DNA of 64,000 nt from Conchocele bisecta. Taxonomy: Eukaryota; Mollusca; Bivalvia; Lucinida; Thyasiridae. Made by a program: the position numbers and the translations under genes. Below are positions 45,221-57,339 of the stretch, piece after piece. The notes under the pieces are model-generated. The model was not told the origin of the DNA. It searched no databases and saw only the letters and a program-made list of their open reading frames with translations. Numbering within the stretch: position 1 is the first letter of the stretch; every line of letters begins with the position of its first letter. The stretch covers positions 75,124,297 to 75,188,296 of the forward strand of contig CM055278.1 in assembly GCA_029237695.1 (NCBI GenBank), read 5' to 3'.

Positions 45221-47940
45221 ATTCCACCATGTATCAGTGTTTTGTCTACCATTTTGAGTTTGTGTGTTAAATTGGCCTCTTCTGAAGTAAATGATGTTAT
45301 CACATGTAAGAAAAATATCTGAATATTGGTGTGTCAAAGCCAAACAAGTGTGTGTATTTGAAGCGCGACGCGCTGAATATGAATTATCATCAGTTTGTAT
45401 CCAAATGTATCAATTAGTATTGTAATTTCAAGGACATGATGTACACGTCATATTGCTGTGCTAGTAGTTGAATGAATCCCGGCCATGCTACTAGTTTCCG
45501 AACGACATATACGTTTAATGATCAACATACTCCTAGTTGCAATGTCAATATTTGTTGTTCATGTGAATTATATACACTATAAATAGTACACCTATATGTC
45601 AGCATGAAGCTGTAAGCACAGAGTTTTCAACGGACATCAATGTAAACTATAAGACCTAACAATTACGACTCACAACGAAATACACACATACTATTTATTC
45701 GCTTAGATCTTGCGTTAACATTATATGTTAGTGTTTGTTTATTACAGTGTCGAACATATTGAAAGGGTCAGCCAGTTGTGACTCATGAGAAACTCTTTGA
45801 ATATAATAATTTCACAAATTCCTATATATTTATAAATGCCACTAATATTTGAGCCAGGGCATGTGAAAAAGGTAATGTGGCATACACATGACATGTTCAC
45901 GTTTCACTGTTCCATAAACAACATTATATTAGGATTACAATGCTAGTTTACTTTCAAGTATATGCCATTGATAAACACTTCAGATTGTTTATATAAATCT
46001 GTAGCTACATGACAAATACATTGGCAATATTAACGAATTGTTGTTTGTATGTCCTACGTATTCTTAGCTTGTACATTTATTATTCCAAATCGAACAAATC
46101 TGAACATGTATATTGACAAAGACCGCAGTGTTTGATCTTTTCTTTGTACGTGGCTGCCATAAGCATACATGTGTGTCGGCTGCGTTGGCTCAACTTGATC
46201 GTGCGTTTACTCAATGACATAGCATTTATCACGCCAATGTTAGAAATGTCATGGACAGGCCCATTTATTCAGATCATTTCGTATTACATTCTATCAGATA
46301 ATAGTTTATATGTGCTCACCGAGCATACATAGTTATACAAATCCAAAACATCCTGAAATATTATTTACGACTAGTATTTAGCACATAATCAGTCAATGAC
46401 ATATGTAGCTAACAGTGATAGTATATTTACAAACACAATCTACTATTGCTATGAATATCTACTAAAGATAAAACATGCGTACATTTCAAATAGAACCGTA
46501 TCTGTGTCATAACATACGACGATATGTTATACGACAATGTCCCTGTCTATTGGTTACGTGTAGATTCACAAAATGTACACCAGTCATTCAAATGAAACAT
46601 TGCAACTGGTAACCGTTGCACTAATTGTCTAGTGTCATACTGTTAAAGCACTTAGTTAACCACATTAACATTACAATAGGAACTTTCCAATGTAGCATGG
46701 GCCATAATGTTTGCCAGTTTACACCACCAGCTACACATATTTCCTTCAAAACGTCAAACTAAATTCAACTGATATTCAAACATTTAATATCCAATTCAAC
46801 AACATGTCCTACTAGACAATCATTGAAGTGTATTATATAGACCGAGCGGGAATGGTAACCTGATGTTCGAATTGGCAATCATTTACTATCAGGACAATTA
46901 CTTCTGTTGGCTCCAACTAGTGCTGAGGGCGGATGCTGTCAAATACAGTTATGAGTAGTATTTTACTATGTATGTCGTGTTTTAACCGCTACTGATATTA
47001 CGTTAGAGTACAATGTTGTCATGACGTGCTTGATGGCATGTGTAAAACTATGTTGTCCGACAGAGCTCACTACAGTGTCCACAATACTACTCAATTTGAT
47101 CATATTGTCCCTTCTTTTGTAGCACTTGCTTTGTTTCATTGTACTTATGGGTGACCTGTTACATGATTGTCGCACATTACACCATAGCGCTGTGGATTGT
47201 CACTGTCAGGGTGTTGCCTTGTTGGCCGTTTTCATCGCTGTATATTTCCCCTATGTTACTGTCTCTGTGCGTCATAATAAGCAGCTAAGGAGACCGTGCG
47301 GGCGTTGTGACGCCATGCTCACCAGGTTTAACTGTTTCTAGGAACTATGTTGATCACGGACGATTTGGCAGGGTACGGTTTTGTGCCTCCATGGTTGGAC
47401 TGTACGTGCGTGGCTTTTGTATTTTATTTTATTGTCACTGCTGTGTTCTCATCTATGTAATTAGTGAGTGATTTATGAATTAATTGATTTCTTGCCGGGT
47501 ATCAAATAGCTTTTATAATAAGTAAGTAATAAGTATGAAGCATACGCAGTATATATCCGTGGTTATATATCATATGTGTGGTTTATATAACTCATTCCAC
47601 GGCATTGTCCAATATTAAATATCCCATACTAATACATTGTTGCGGTACAATGTAAAGTTATTGCGGCATTTTAAACTAGGCATTTATCCAAGTGTGTGTT
47701 ATATTTGTTTTCCTGTGCCAATGTAATACTGTTTACTTGTTTTAAATGATTAATGCCATCAAATAGATAACATGATGTAAATTGATGAAATATCGGGTCA
47801 CTATACGGCCTTCTTGGCATATGGCAAGCATACTCTTGTCATGGCCATTTACCGTGTACGTATGATCGTACGTTCGTATGTTTTGAAATGTTAAATGATG
47901 AAATATAGGTGCACGATGTCAAATGAACGGGGATTGTGAT
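45221..47940. other. 2.7 kb with no gene supported
   Basis: AT-rich. The frames at 46132-46332, 46966-47175 (minus) and 47126-47341 show no known domain. The stretch 46960-47340 is somewhat richer in CpG and could be an exon or a promoter, but nothing decisive is visible. Confidence 0.3.
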
Positions 47941-47944
47941 TGTT

Positions 47945-48480
47945 GGTGGCCATTTTGGATTTATGTACTTAATTTCTCAAGTAATAAATATTTAATGAAG
48001 TAGCATATTAAGCTTGTATCCACTTATAAGATATAATACAATACGAATAAACCAAGAACTGGTAATATAGAGTAGTTTTATATATGGTATAGTGTGGTGG
48101 TGTAAGGTAGAGGTGTATTTGCAGCCATCTTGGATTTTGGCGGCAGTTTTGAAAGAAAATGTATTTAAGTTCTATTGTATGTAAATCACAAATACCAGTT
48201 GCAATGTTTTTAGTACGTTTTACAGCGTGTAAGTGCCAGTATGCGGCAGTTGTATGTGAACGTTTGCAAAACAGCCCATTTACGGCCAAACATGTTGCTG
48301 TCAGGGGGATCCACTTATAGGGGCATGCACACTTTAAACGAAGACTTATAAATTGCTACCATGCGGAAATGATATTCTGGGATATATACTTTCAAGAATA
48401 TAAAGTGGAAATTTGCCCCACCCCCTCCCCAAGTGGTAATGGTGACCTCTCCTGGCTCACCCACTAAGAGACGTTCTAAC
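47945..48480 (-). repeat. Right partner of the inverted pair, with periodic motif (block 4)
   Basis: Minus-strand equivalent of 44190-44620. CAT of GGTGGCCATTTTGGATTTAT at 47951 and of GCAGCCATCTTGGATTTTGG at 48126 are 175 bp apart. The outer segment 48290-48475 has CCACTTATAGGGGCATGCAC, TTAAACGAAGACTTATAAAT and CCTGGCTCACCCACTAAGAG. Confidence 0.7.
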
Positions 48481-48719
48481 AAAAATGGACGCACTACCCG
48501 CACCTCTGACGATTCAAGTTTTATGTATATGTATAATTAATAGATCATCAGATACACTGATAGTTAAAAACGTCACTAATTCATAAAGTCATGGCAGCCG
48601 GGTGCTTGACCTTGTTTTGAATAACATAGTATTTATATTGACGATTTTGGTTGTCCAGACCATCCACATCAACCATCCGGCTGATGGCGCTCTGTCCTCC
48701 TTGAGCGTTTTTAAAACGT

Positions 48720-49090
48720 TCTATAAATCCAAAATGGCCGCCAAACAGTTATATTATGTCATATGCTTGCATTGATGTATTGAAGTAATTTAAAAGCGTA
48801 AAGTCGATTTACTCGATTAATCGAGACAAGCGGTCAACATTAATATTCAATAGAATTCACGGTGGCATGGGAAAAATCCAACATAGCCGCCAAATGTAAC
48901 GTACTGTGCACATAATTGCACTCACATTCCATATCAAAGCAAACATGCATACTAATATTGAATATACACCTGGAGCGACTTTGACAGGCCAACAACATCA
49001 CCATAATTACGTATTCGTATTGTGCGCTAAGATTTATGCCAAACGAACAAAAGGAAGACATTCCAAATGACGTCCATAATGGCTCGGCAA
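48720..49090 (+). repeat. Further pieces of the ATGGCNGCC-motif repeat
   Basis: ATCCAAAATGGCCGCCAAAC (ATGG at 48734) and ATCCAACATAGCCGCCAAAT (48883), 149 bp apart on the plus strand, outside the inverted pair; a CCATAATGGCTCGG follows at 49074. Confidence 0.5.
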
Positions 49091-49339
49091 AGCAATGTTG
49101 TTTTGACGCTGACGTTATCGTGTTTTAAACGTCATTAGAAGCGTTCTGGACTGCGTAAAATTACTGTAATTATTCGAATGGGCTCCCGCTAGTAATATGA
49201 AGTCCTTACAAAAGAGCGTGACCTTTAAACTTTATTTACTATACAGCGATTACAAACAAGCGCGAGAGCACATATACAAACGCTTTCGTTGGCACTGACG
49301 GAGGCGTACGGGTAATTCATATGTGGAAGGGAACCAGAA

Positions 49340-49475
49340 TTCCCTCTTGAAACCCACTTGTCCGGTCTGGCGATCAACATACCATTTCACATACTGCCCC
49401 AGTCGAGGATCGAACCTGTGCCGCGTTGGTGAGAAGCGCGCTGATCTTATAATATGACATATGTATAACAGGTAT
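49340..49475 (-). repeat. tRNA-derived SINE fragment
   Basis: On the minus strand CGCTTCTCACCAACGCGGCA is followed by CAGGTTCGATCCTCGACTGG, with B box GGTTCGATCC. The T stem pairs imperfectly and the D-arm side has no clear A box. The downstream body (GCAGTATGTGAAATGGTATG) is non-tRNA, as in a SINE. The minus frame at 49250-49615 crosses it and is not a gene. Confidence 0.6.
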
Positions 49476-50283
49476 ATTGCTAGTATTATAACTAATAACC
49501 CTCTGTGGAGTTGTTGGTCGGAAGATATTAACACTATTTTATATACCAGGTTTAACCAATGAGCTGCAAAGATAGGCCTCGCAAATACATGTGGGACTAT
49601 ATTCCGTCTCCCCAACCATTGCTCAATAGATACGTTATGAAAGCTTCATGCCTGTTTGAACACCTATATGGTCCCTGTACTTTCAGCAAAGCAATTCTCT
49701 CGTTAGGTCGTGGGTTTTTACATAAATGCTAGTTATGGAAAACTAAATGCTATTTGGCACGTGAATGAAATAAGCACTACTTGGAACGAAATAGTAATGT
49801 GTGGACATATTAATTGATAGAAGCGAACATCGTATTCAAGTAATGCAACCATTTGCAAGGGTTAAGTACATACAAATTAAACACAAGCTATCCATCAAAG
49901 CTGCGTGGCACTGCCCATGTACATGGTGGCAAGTCAAGTGCACGGCCGGGTTAGTACATGACGTATTACCTTCTAACGGCCGTCAATCGGTGTTTACGTG
50001 TAATAACACTGTCGATTTGTAAAGAATATATATGATGTTGACACGTGTATGCGTAGGAGCGAACGCTATGGGCAATGAACGGCTCTCATTAATCTCAGTA
50101 CACATGAAATGGGTTCGCAGCACGCACAGAGCGGCGGAAATCACACCGAGCTGTGTGAGAGACGTCTCGTATTATCCGTTATATTTTATAACAAATTAAG
50201 AATGAGACTTCTTTATATTTCGTGAAGTTCGATCAAATATTTCTTTTAATACGAATAATTGATGGCTCTATAGGAATTTAACA
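49476..50283. other. No gene seen
   Basis: A 73-codon plus frame (49801-50022) has no domain. No repeat recognised. Confidence 0.3.
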
Positions 50284-50350
50284 TGGAGGCGGGTGTGGGT
50301 GGTGGGGTGATGGGGTGGTGGGAAGAGGCTGGAGGAGCTAAAGGAGGTGT
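50284..50350 (+). repeat. G-rich purine tract
   Basis: GGAGGCGGGTGTGGGTGGTG, GGGTGATGGGGTGGTGGG and AAGAGGCTGGAGGAGC: at least four runs of three or more G within ~45 bp, capable in principle of forming a G-quadruplex. Confidence 0.6.
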
Positions 50351-50689
50351 CAAAAACGAAATATATTGGATATTGACTCCGATCACTAAGAAAACAAAAG
50401 TTAAATTTTGAAAATCGATTCACTATTTTGGAAATTACCAACATGTTCCTACGTTAAATTCCCATATACATCTTCACTGAAGGTATTTACCATTGGAAAA
50501 CTGTTTTTATTTTAGTAATAAAATCAATACTCGACCGAATTTCACAAAATAAAAACAAGTATATATCTTAAATGTTGCTAAAATTTAATATTATCAAGCA
50601 AAATATTGTTTTTATATTGTTTATAGAGCAGTAATATGTGTGCACGTTTCTTTAAACAGTTCATAGTTGCATTACTTTTCAATTTCATA

Positions 50690-50960
50690 CATGTGGCTAT
50701 GGCTGTGACTGGAGAAACGGGGCTTATGGGGTTTGTGACAAGTGTAGCTTCTTAACAAATAGCACACATCTGTAGCATGATAACGACTTATATTGTTTGC
50801 CAGAAACATGACCATGTCAGAAGCGGGACGGGCATTTCATTGATGGAATAACGAAGAGTGCAGATGAAGATCAGACTGTGCGGATACACAGACTGATCTG
50901 GATCCACACTGGTCGCAATGCCACTAAGCCCCATTTCTCCAGTTACAGCCACATATAACA
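50690..50960. mobile_element. TIR mini-element, family A (copy 3, complete)
   Basis: GGCTGTGACTGGAGAAACGG at 50701 and CCCCATTTCTCCAGTTACAG at ~50929 are inverted termini, with CATGTGGC / GCCACATATAAC outside. Core: GATCAGACTGTGCGGATACA then CAGACTGATCTGGATCC. At ~270 bp this is the most compact complete copy and defines the family's ends best. Confidence 0.7.
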
Positions 50961-51189
50961 TAGTAGTACACTAGAAATCTTCATATTATGTGTCGAGGTA
51001 CACTCGTAGGATATATCTGCATTACCATGTTGGACCTACATGAATATTGCCAGTATGAAGCTGTATGGTAAAGATAACATTCAATTACACGTCGTGTCTC
51101 CGATATTAGGAGCAGTTCTCCGAGTTATGTGTCTGCGGCATTTTTTCTTCGACCGTTCCCGTCCCCAATGGCACAGTTAATAAATAAAG

Positions 51190-51290
51190 GATCTCAAACG
51201 AGTTTCCATTTGATATGTGATTTATGAAACGAGTCGAGCACAATTTATGCACATAAATCTCATATCAAGGGGAAACGAGTTTGAGATTAT
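51190..51290. repeat. Hairpin with CGAGTCGAGCAC loop
   Basis: ATCTCAAACGAGTTTCCATT and TGATATGTGATTTATG (51191-51226) pair with CATAAATCTCATATCAAGGG and GAAACGAGTTTGAGAT (51252-51288). The 25-nt loop includes AAACGAGTCGAGCACAA. Same layout as hairpins at 32988, 40990 and 61082. Confidence 0.7.
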
Positions 51291-51634
51291 GTTTATCACA
51301 TGACTGCAGCCTCCAAAGAGCAGAACATATGGAGCTATCCAATATGTTTCAGTGAGCAGACACCATTGACTATTTTCGCATCTATTTGAAAATATCCAGA
51401 GAAAATAGTTTTAATCCTAGCAATAAAATTAATATAAATATGCCACACAAAATATGCCATACAACAGATTCCTGCTCTTTGTAAACACTTCATATTACCA
51501 AACGCGAGCTCATTCTGACAATTTCAGTAATTGTAATGAGTCACGGACGCTTCTAATGACATTTACAACTTGATGACGTCAACGTCAAAACATCATTTCT
51601 TTATCTCCATTACGGACGTAATTTGGAACGTCTG

Positions 51635-52269
51635 TACAGGGGTCATACCAGTTATCCGGACAATCAGTTCATCGGACAAATGAAAATACCTGTTAATTAA
51701 GAGCATTCATTTGATCAACATCACAAAGTCACGCAGGTGCTTACTGTTTCCATGCCAGTGTGAAGAATATATTGCCAAGGTAAACATTTTAGTAAGATTT
51801 GCTGAAAATATTCCTCAACTCTGTGCACAAGTTGCCAAGTTTACAACGTCAAAGGTCTCGCGGGGGCTTGCAATCGAGTGCGCCCATTACGTCATTTCAG
51901 AGTTGTTCTATAAATGCAATAAATTATATAAATACGTTGTTTTCCAAGAAGCAAATGGTGATTGTTTTCTCTGCAGAACTACACAACGCTGTTTACACTG
52001 GTTTACAGGCGATAAAATTATGATTTCATGTTGAGAATACAAGTATATGTTTGTCCGGATAACTGATTTTCGATGTTAATTTTGGGACAATCTTACGACT
52101 GATCATCTGACCCAATTTTAAGTGAGAAAGATGGCACATTTTGCTAAATAGTTTACATGAAAGCAAGAACCGATGATTGTTCTGTGAAAAGCTTATGTAG
52201 CTGCTATTTTAAGAAAAATATCGTTAAAAAACATGCCATTTTTGTCCGATAATCTGGAGGATCCCTGTA
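51635..52269. mobile_element. ~635-bp TIR element, Tc1/mariner-like
   Basis: Left end TACAGGGGTCATACCAGTTA with TCCGGACAA; right end TTTGTCCGATAATCTGGAGG then ATCCCTGTA. Inverted TACAGGG termini with TA at both edges fit a TA-targeting (Tc1/mariner, pogo-type) non-autonomous element. A second internal end, TTTGTCCGGATAACTGATTT, lies at ~52048, suggesting an internal rearrangement or nested copy. The 107-codon frame 51711-52034 has no transposase motif. Confidence 0.6.
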
Positions 52270-52573
52270 TGGTATTCATTTTACATAACGTTGGAACATA
52301 CTACGAATACGTAATTAGGGTGAGGCGACCAGCCAATCAAATGCGCTCCAGGTGTTATTACAGTATGATCTGGATCTGCACACTATGAAATGCCTGTCCA
52401 AAAAAATGAAATTCACTTTGCGTATTTGCAAACATAAGGAAGATACATACCAATCGAGATATTACGAATGTAAGCATTGGAACTTGCGCTTTGACCGTCC
52501 ATATCCACGGATACTAGATATGTTAACATGGAGGTTCGGGGTAGAGCCAGTTACAACCGGCATATACAGTGCA

Positions 52574-52725
52574 ACTACAGTGGAACCTTTTACAATTTCT
52601 GTATGCTTAAAGATGATGGTTTTCCTTGTCATATTTCTCTACTTGTTATGCATGTTCCTGATGGCAAAACATACATTTATCTCTTGAAGTAAAGGGTGTC
52701 GGATTTAGAGAGGTTCCATTGTGAA
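52574..52725. mobile_element. Tigger-like MITE
   Basis: CTACAGTGGAACCTTTTACA at 52574 and GGATTTAGAGAGGTTCCATT (to ~52722) are inverted ends of the GTGGAACC type. The right end matches those at 3720 and 62120. The frame 52352-52687 overlaps it and is not supported as a gene. Confidence 0.6.
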
Positions 52726-54369
52726 TATATAAAGTATTCAATTATGGGCCGCTATAATGATACAAGGACCTGACATCCACTTGACGGCCGTTCCGGCGCA
52801 CAGCAAACATGCCGGCTGTGGTCTGTAATATTGACAGGGTCAAATGTCCGTGTTGGTCAGCCTGTGGGCCAACTGGGCAATATTGCAAATGCCAATACCA
52901 GCATTGGCGGGTTCAATGGGTCAAAACAATGGGTTCTGAGTTTTTTTCTGGATAAAGTTTACATCACGCATTTATTTACAAGGTCATGCCATAAGGTTTA
53001 TAATAAACAATGTTGTTAGTCTGGCATATGCCATCTGACGTCATAATCCAAGATGGCGGCCACCCATATCATTTGTATGATGTTGATATATAACGTTTAA
53101 ACTTACAGACGCATTGTTTTATGTTTAAACCATGTTTTTCTCACAATCAGTGAATGGAACTATACATCGGAGACATGTACAAGCTTTCAAAGTTATGATA
53201 TTCCAGATGTTTTTTTAACAAATAACGATACAAAAAAAAATGAAACTAATTTTGGTGTCTGTAATAACGTTTTCAACGATGAAATCAATGAATAATTATA
53301 ATAGAATAATAAAATATCCTTTTAGAATATTCAAGAGAACCAAGACGTATACTTACGCAAATATGGACATGATTTAAACATTAATTGATCAAACTTGTTT
53401 TGATGACAATTTTAGACAGGGGGGTATGGCATTACGTGGATAAATCTGATTTGGACCAAGTTTAAACATCATTCGATTTCGTCCGATTCAAATTATTTCT
53501 CTGCAGACTGTTCAGAATAACTACACAAGTCACGCTGCTAAATTTGGTATTGGCGGACTCGTACGGTTAACGGCTGGAAAATGGTCATCATTAAAAGGAA
53601 GAAACCGCAGCAGAATTGATGAAACATAACATTTACCTGAGACCTCATGGGCGCCGCCATTAATCCAATGTAAACAATTGACCACGTGATCCCATACCCT
53701 ATTTAGACATGTTATCCAAAACATATATTTGGATAGTATTAGTATCAAATTGTGTACTTGCCATTCATGTATAACATAACTGTGATGACTGAATGTTTCT
53801 ATGCACGAAACATACTATTTACGAGGGTACTCCAGTTTCCTCCTATATCAAACACACAACATTATATTGCCTGCTACAATAGAGTCTAAATCAGTTCAAG
53901 TGACTTGAATGAAACATGGCGAAGACCCTGTTCAGCATGCGTTAATGTGCATCCTTGCTGGCCGCAACAGCTGGTACAGGAGTGTCTTCCTTCTGCAGAA
54001 TGTTGTTCCTATTGTAGTAGACTATCGGCTGTTTTTCAAAAAGCTCATCTAAATTTCGAGATGGGATGGCACCTGGGTTGACAATTAAATGTTGTATTGC
54101 AGATCATTGTAGTAAGTTGCAATAATAAACGTTTCCAGCTTCAGGACGTGTTCCAAATTAGTAAATTTATTGAACTTATTTCATAATGGCCGCCAAAAGT
54201 AATGTTATTTAATATTTTCCGTCTCTAGTAATGTATTTAAGTGGATTAAAGTCTGTAGTATGTAACTTGTATGCTTATTTTAATGAAATAATGACTGTAG
54301 TAAAATGTCTAACTTTATCTATCTGCTAGCGACTTAAAATATTAAGCAGTTATAGGCAATATTAAAACT
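52726..54369. other. No gene seen; isolated ATGGCNGCC sites
   Basis: CCAAGATGGCGGCCACC at 53049 and ATAATGGCCGCCAAAAG at 54184 are single YY1-like sites. No repeat block or coding region is otherwise recognised. Confidence 0.35.
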
Positions 54370-54960
54370 GAATGGAAGCTAATGATGAGAACAGAATCGT
54401 TAAACAACGAGGTGCCAAAATACTTGATAAATACAAAAGTATCGTCTAAAGATATAAATATAATGGTATACAACAAATGAGTTGAATTAATGAGAATATC
54501 ACAACTAAAACATGGGAGATCGAATTAGACAATCAAGCCATTGAATAGAAATATGCATTTTCACTACCATACAATAGTTCAATCAGTACACAACTTAGAG
54601 CATTTCAATACACATATCTGATGAGAATAATACCAAATAACTCGTTTGTATGTAAATGCAATCTAAAACCATCAAACTATAGATGGTAACAAGTGCATGT
54701 TTCGTGAATACACCGTCATACAACAATTGTGGATTGACACACACCAGTTATTACAAACGAGTAGGCTAGATTATAATCTCAATTTAACATATGAATAGAT
54801 ATAATTTGCAACGCGAAAGTTGCTTGTAAAAATGCTATAATCCTGTTAGCACAACATTTTATTTTCAGATGCATAAATAAATCGCATAAAATGGAATGAC
54901 TTCATACAGTAAGCAAACATCCTTCAACAATACTGCCTTTATCCTACCAACATTCCCAAA
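54370..54960 (+). pseudogene. L1/Tx1-like ORF2 3' fragment (copy 2)
   Basis: Conceptual translation from ~54511 gives WEIELDNQAIE, a stop, KYAFSLPYNSSIST, LRAFQYTYLMRIIPN and SFVCKCNLKPSN, the region before the CCHC-like C-terminal part of L1-clade ORF2; further on, ARKVACKNAIILLAQHFIF-like residues appear around 54810-54870 with frameshifts. Same family as 25724-27840 (which keeps ILLAKYFIFKCKY) and 63452-63950. Heavily decayed. Confidence 0.75.
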
Positions 54961-55004
54961 ATCACTATATGTTATCATGTAAGCGAGTTTTTACCCTTCC
55001 CATC

Positions 55005-55135
55005 TTCCGATACAAATATGCCTCCAATCCAATAATCCCACCGTCCGATACAAATATGCCTCCAATCAAATAATCCCACCGTCGGATACAAATATGCCTC
55101 CAATCCAATAATCCCACCGTCCGATATAAATATTT
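55005..55135. repeat. 38-bp tandem repeat, ~3 units
   Basis: CCGATACAAATATGCCTCCA plus ATCCAATAATCCCACCGT, three units. The same unit type reappears at 55413-55550 after an insertion-like stretch. Confidence 0.8.
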
Positions 55136-55257
55136 TGTTTATATTTATTTTCTTTTTTAGTCACAAACATACTTGTTACATAATATGAAATATATACATG
55201 TGTTGTCACTGGAGTGTACATGACAGCAGGGTTCGAGTCCACTTTATTTAAATTATT

Positions 55258-55395
55258 TTAATACAATGGAATCTCACTGTAACGAACCCCATCCGATAGG
55301 ACTAGGCTAGCACGAAGTTGTCTTGCCCAAGGACACGCCGAAATGGCTATCCGCAGTCCGACGCTCTACCTACTGAGCTAATCCGACCACCTTAT
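55258..55395 (-). repeat. tRNA-derived SINE, B box deleted
   Basis: The minus strand reads GGTCGGATTAGCTCAGTAGG then TAGAGCGTCGGACTGCGG: a good tRNA 5' half with A box TAGCTCAGTAGG. It passes straight into CATTTCGGCGTGTCCTTGGG CAAGAC, a body motif common in animal SINEs, so the T-arm half with its B box is missing. A lone GGTTCGAGTCC occurs on the plus strand at 55230. It lies between the two blocks of the 38-bp repeat. Confidence 0.7.
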
Positions 55396-55412
55396 AATGA
55401 GGCTCTGACAGC

Positions 55413-55550
55413 TGTCCGATATATATATACCTCCTACCCAAATCCAATAATCCCACCGTCCGATTTATATATATATATATCTTACCTCGATCCAATAATC
55501 CCACCGTCCGATATATATATACCTCATTATCCCAATCCAATAATCCAATG
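55413..55550. repeat. Continuation of the 38-bp repeat with TA expansion
   Basis: Units of CCAATAATCCCACCGTCCGA joined by TATATATATA runs of differing length (55418-55431, 55465-55482, 55511-55524). Confidence 0.75.
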
Positions 55551-55584
55551 ACCTATATAGATCCCCTTACAAAAATTAACACTC

Positions 55585-56072
55585 AGTGTTACATGCCCAC
55601 TCAGTCGTCACAAAATGCTCTTTATGAGAATTAAATAAGTGTATAATTGTGTCACTATTCCACCATTTCTAAACATTACAAGTGCCCGCTATACAGATAT
55701 AATCATTTAGTAATATTTATTTTACTGATAGTGACGCACGGTGGTATCAGGCTATTTGCATATTTTAATTATTTATAATAATTAAATGCGTCACCTAAAA
55801 AAATTATAATTTCGACAGATTATAAAGTAAGATAATCGCACATCAAACAATATATATAGATAACAAATAGTAATGTCCGTTAGTACTTTAATGAAACACG
55901 GTTGTCGCCCCTGATATCATGTGGACATTTACGTCTGATATAAAATGTATAATAATGCAAATTAATACGTGGGATAATGGTGGATGAATGTTTATTTTGT
56001 CAAAATAGGTCTCAGATGATGTCTCCGATATAAAGAACAGTTTGTGCCTATTGAGTGGGCATGTACCTTTAA
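55585..56072. mobile_element. TTAA-flanked MITE, family D (copy 2, inverted)
   Basis: Right end TTGAGTGGGCATGTACCTTT AA (TTAA at 56069-56072) and left end TTACATGCCCACTCAGTCGT. Internally GTCTCAGATGATGTCTCC, ATGAATGTTTATTTTG and CGTGGGATAATGG are reverse complements of copy 1 (12657-13082). The left edge is mutated and its TTAA (55576-55579 region) is not exact. Confidence 0.7.
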
Positions 56073-56448
56073 TACAAAAATATATCTATCTGAATTGGTT
56101 ACTATTACGATTCATAATGCCTGCAAAATAACACTATTATTTCATATTCTAGTAGCGACGTAACATATAAGTACATTAGCATTCCTTTATTTTGTTTTCC
56201 TATAATAGTGACATCATTTACAGACGATTAACATATATTATAGATGCAATACGAATGCCCACATTCAGTTAGTTTGCATAAATAAATGTTGCCAAATATT
56301 GTACTATGCACTATTTTCAGTCTTCAGTATCGTATGTGGATACGATAAACTACCAATACAATGTGTTGCTTAACAACAAAAACATAACTAGCGTGCAAAC
56401 ATTGCTATCTATGTCGCTAATTCCCCCTTTTAATTTTCCGAACAGTTC

Positions 56449-57150
56449 GATACTAGTATATGAACAACAGAGTACACACTAGGAACAATGTTCATTTGTC
56501 ACAAGTACTAGTATATGAACAATAGAGTAAACACTAGGAACATGTGTCCACTTGTTCCCTAAGTACTTAGTAAATGAACACATAGAGTACACACTAGGAA
56601 CAATGTCTCACGTTTCACAAGTACTAGAATATGAAACGAATAGAGTACACACTAGGAACAATGTTCACTTGTCACAAGTACTAGTATATGAACAATAGAG
56701 TACACACTAGGAACAATGTTCACTTGTCACAAGTACTAGTATATGAACAATAGAGTACACACTAGGAACAATGTTCACTTGGTCACAAGTACTATAAAAT
56801 GAACAATAATAGTACACCCTAGGAACAAATGTTCACTTTGTCACCAAGACTATATATGAACAATAGAGTACACACAGGAACAATTGTTCATTTGTCACAA
56901 AGTACTAGTAATATGAACAAATAGAGTACACCCTAGGAACAGATGATCACGTGTAACAAGTAGCTAGTATATGAACAATAGAGTACCACACTAGAAACAA
57001 TGTATCACTTGTCAACAAGTACAAAGTATACATGAACAATAAAGAAAGGGGAACACCCTCAGGAAAATATGTACACTGTCACTAGTAACTAGTATATGAA
57101 CAATAGAGTACACCCTAGGAACAATGTTCACTTGTCACAAGTACTAGTAT
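56449..57150. repeat. 55-bp minisatellite, ~12-13 units
   Basis: Unit words GTACTAGTATATGAACAATA, GAGTACACACTAGGAACAAT and GTTCACTTGTCACAA (55 bp). Units at 56650-56760 are almost identical. From ~56770 to 57110 many single-base insertions and losses appear (TCACCAAGACTATATATG, GTAGCTAGTATATG), then the clean unit returns at 57090-57150. Confidence 0.92.
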
Positions 57151-57160
57151 AGCAGGGTAT

Positions 57161-57210
57161 GCCAACACCGGTATTCTGACGTAAGATTACGTCGGAATGC
57201 CGGTGTTGAC
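57161..57210. repeat. 24-bp-arm palindrome at the end of the minisatellite
   Basis: GCCAACACCGGTATTCTGAC GTAA pairs with TTACGTCGGAATGCCGGTGT TGAC at 21 of 24 positions, with a 2-nt centre (57185-57186). It begins ~11 bp after the last minisatellite unit. Confidence 0.8.
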
Positions 57211-57339
57211 ATAAACGCCTACTTGGTGAAGTTTTACGGCAATGACATGGCGATATTGCCAATAAAGGATGTTCACTATAATGTACCACGTGGTCAGAAT
57301 GGCGGAACGGACTCCAATAGGTTGTCTGTTTTTAATATG

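Noticed and set aside
51711..52034. 107-codon frame as a pogo/Tigger transposase remnant
   Set aside because: It lies in a TIR element, but no DDE or helix-turn-helix motif could be seen; the element is non-autonomous.
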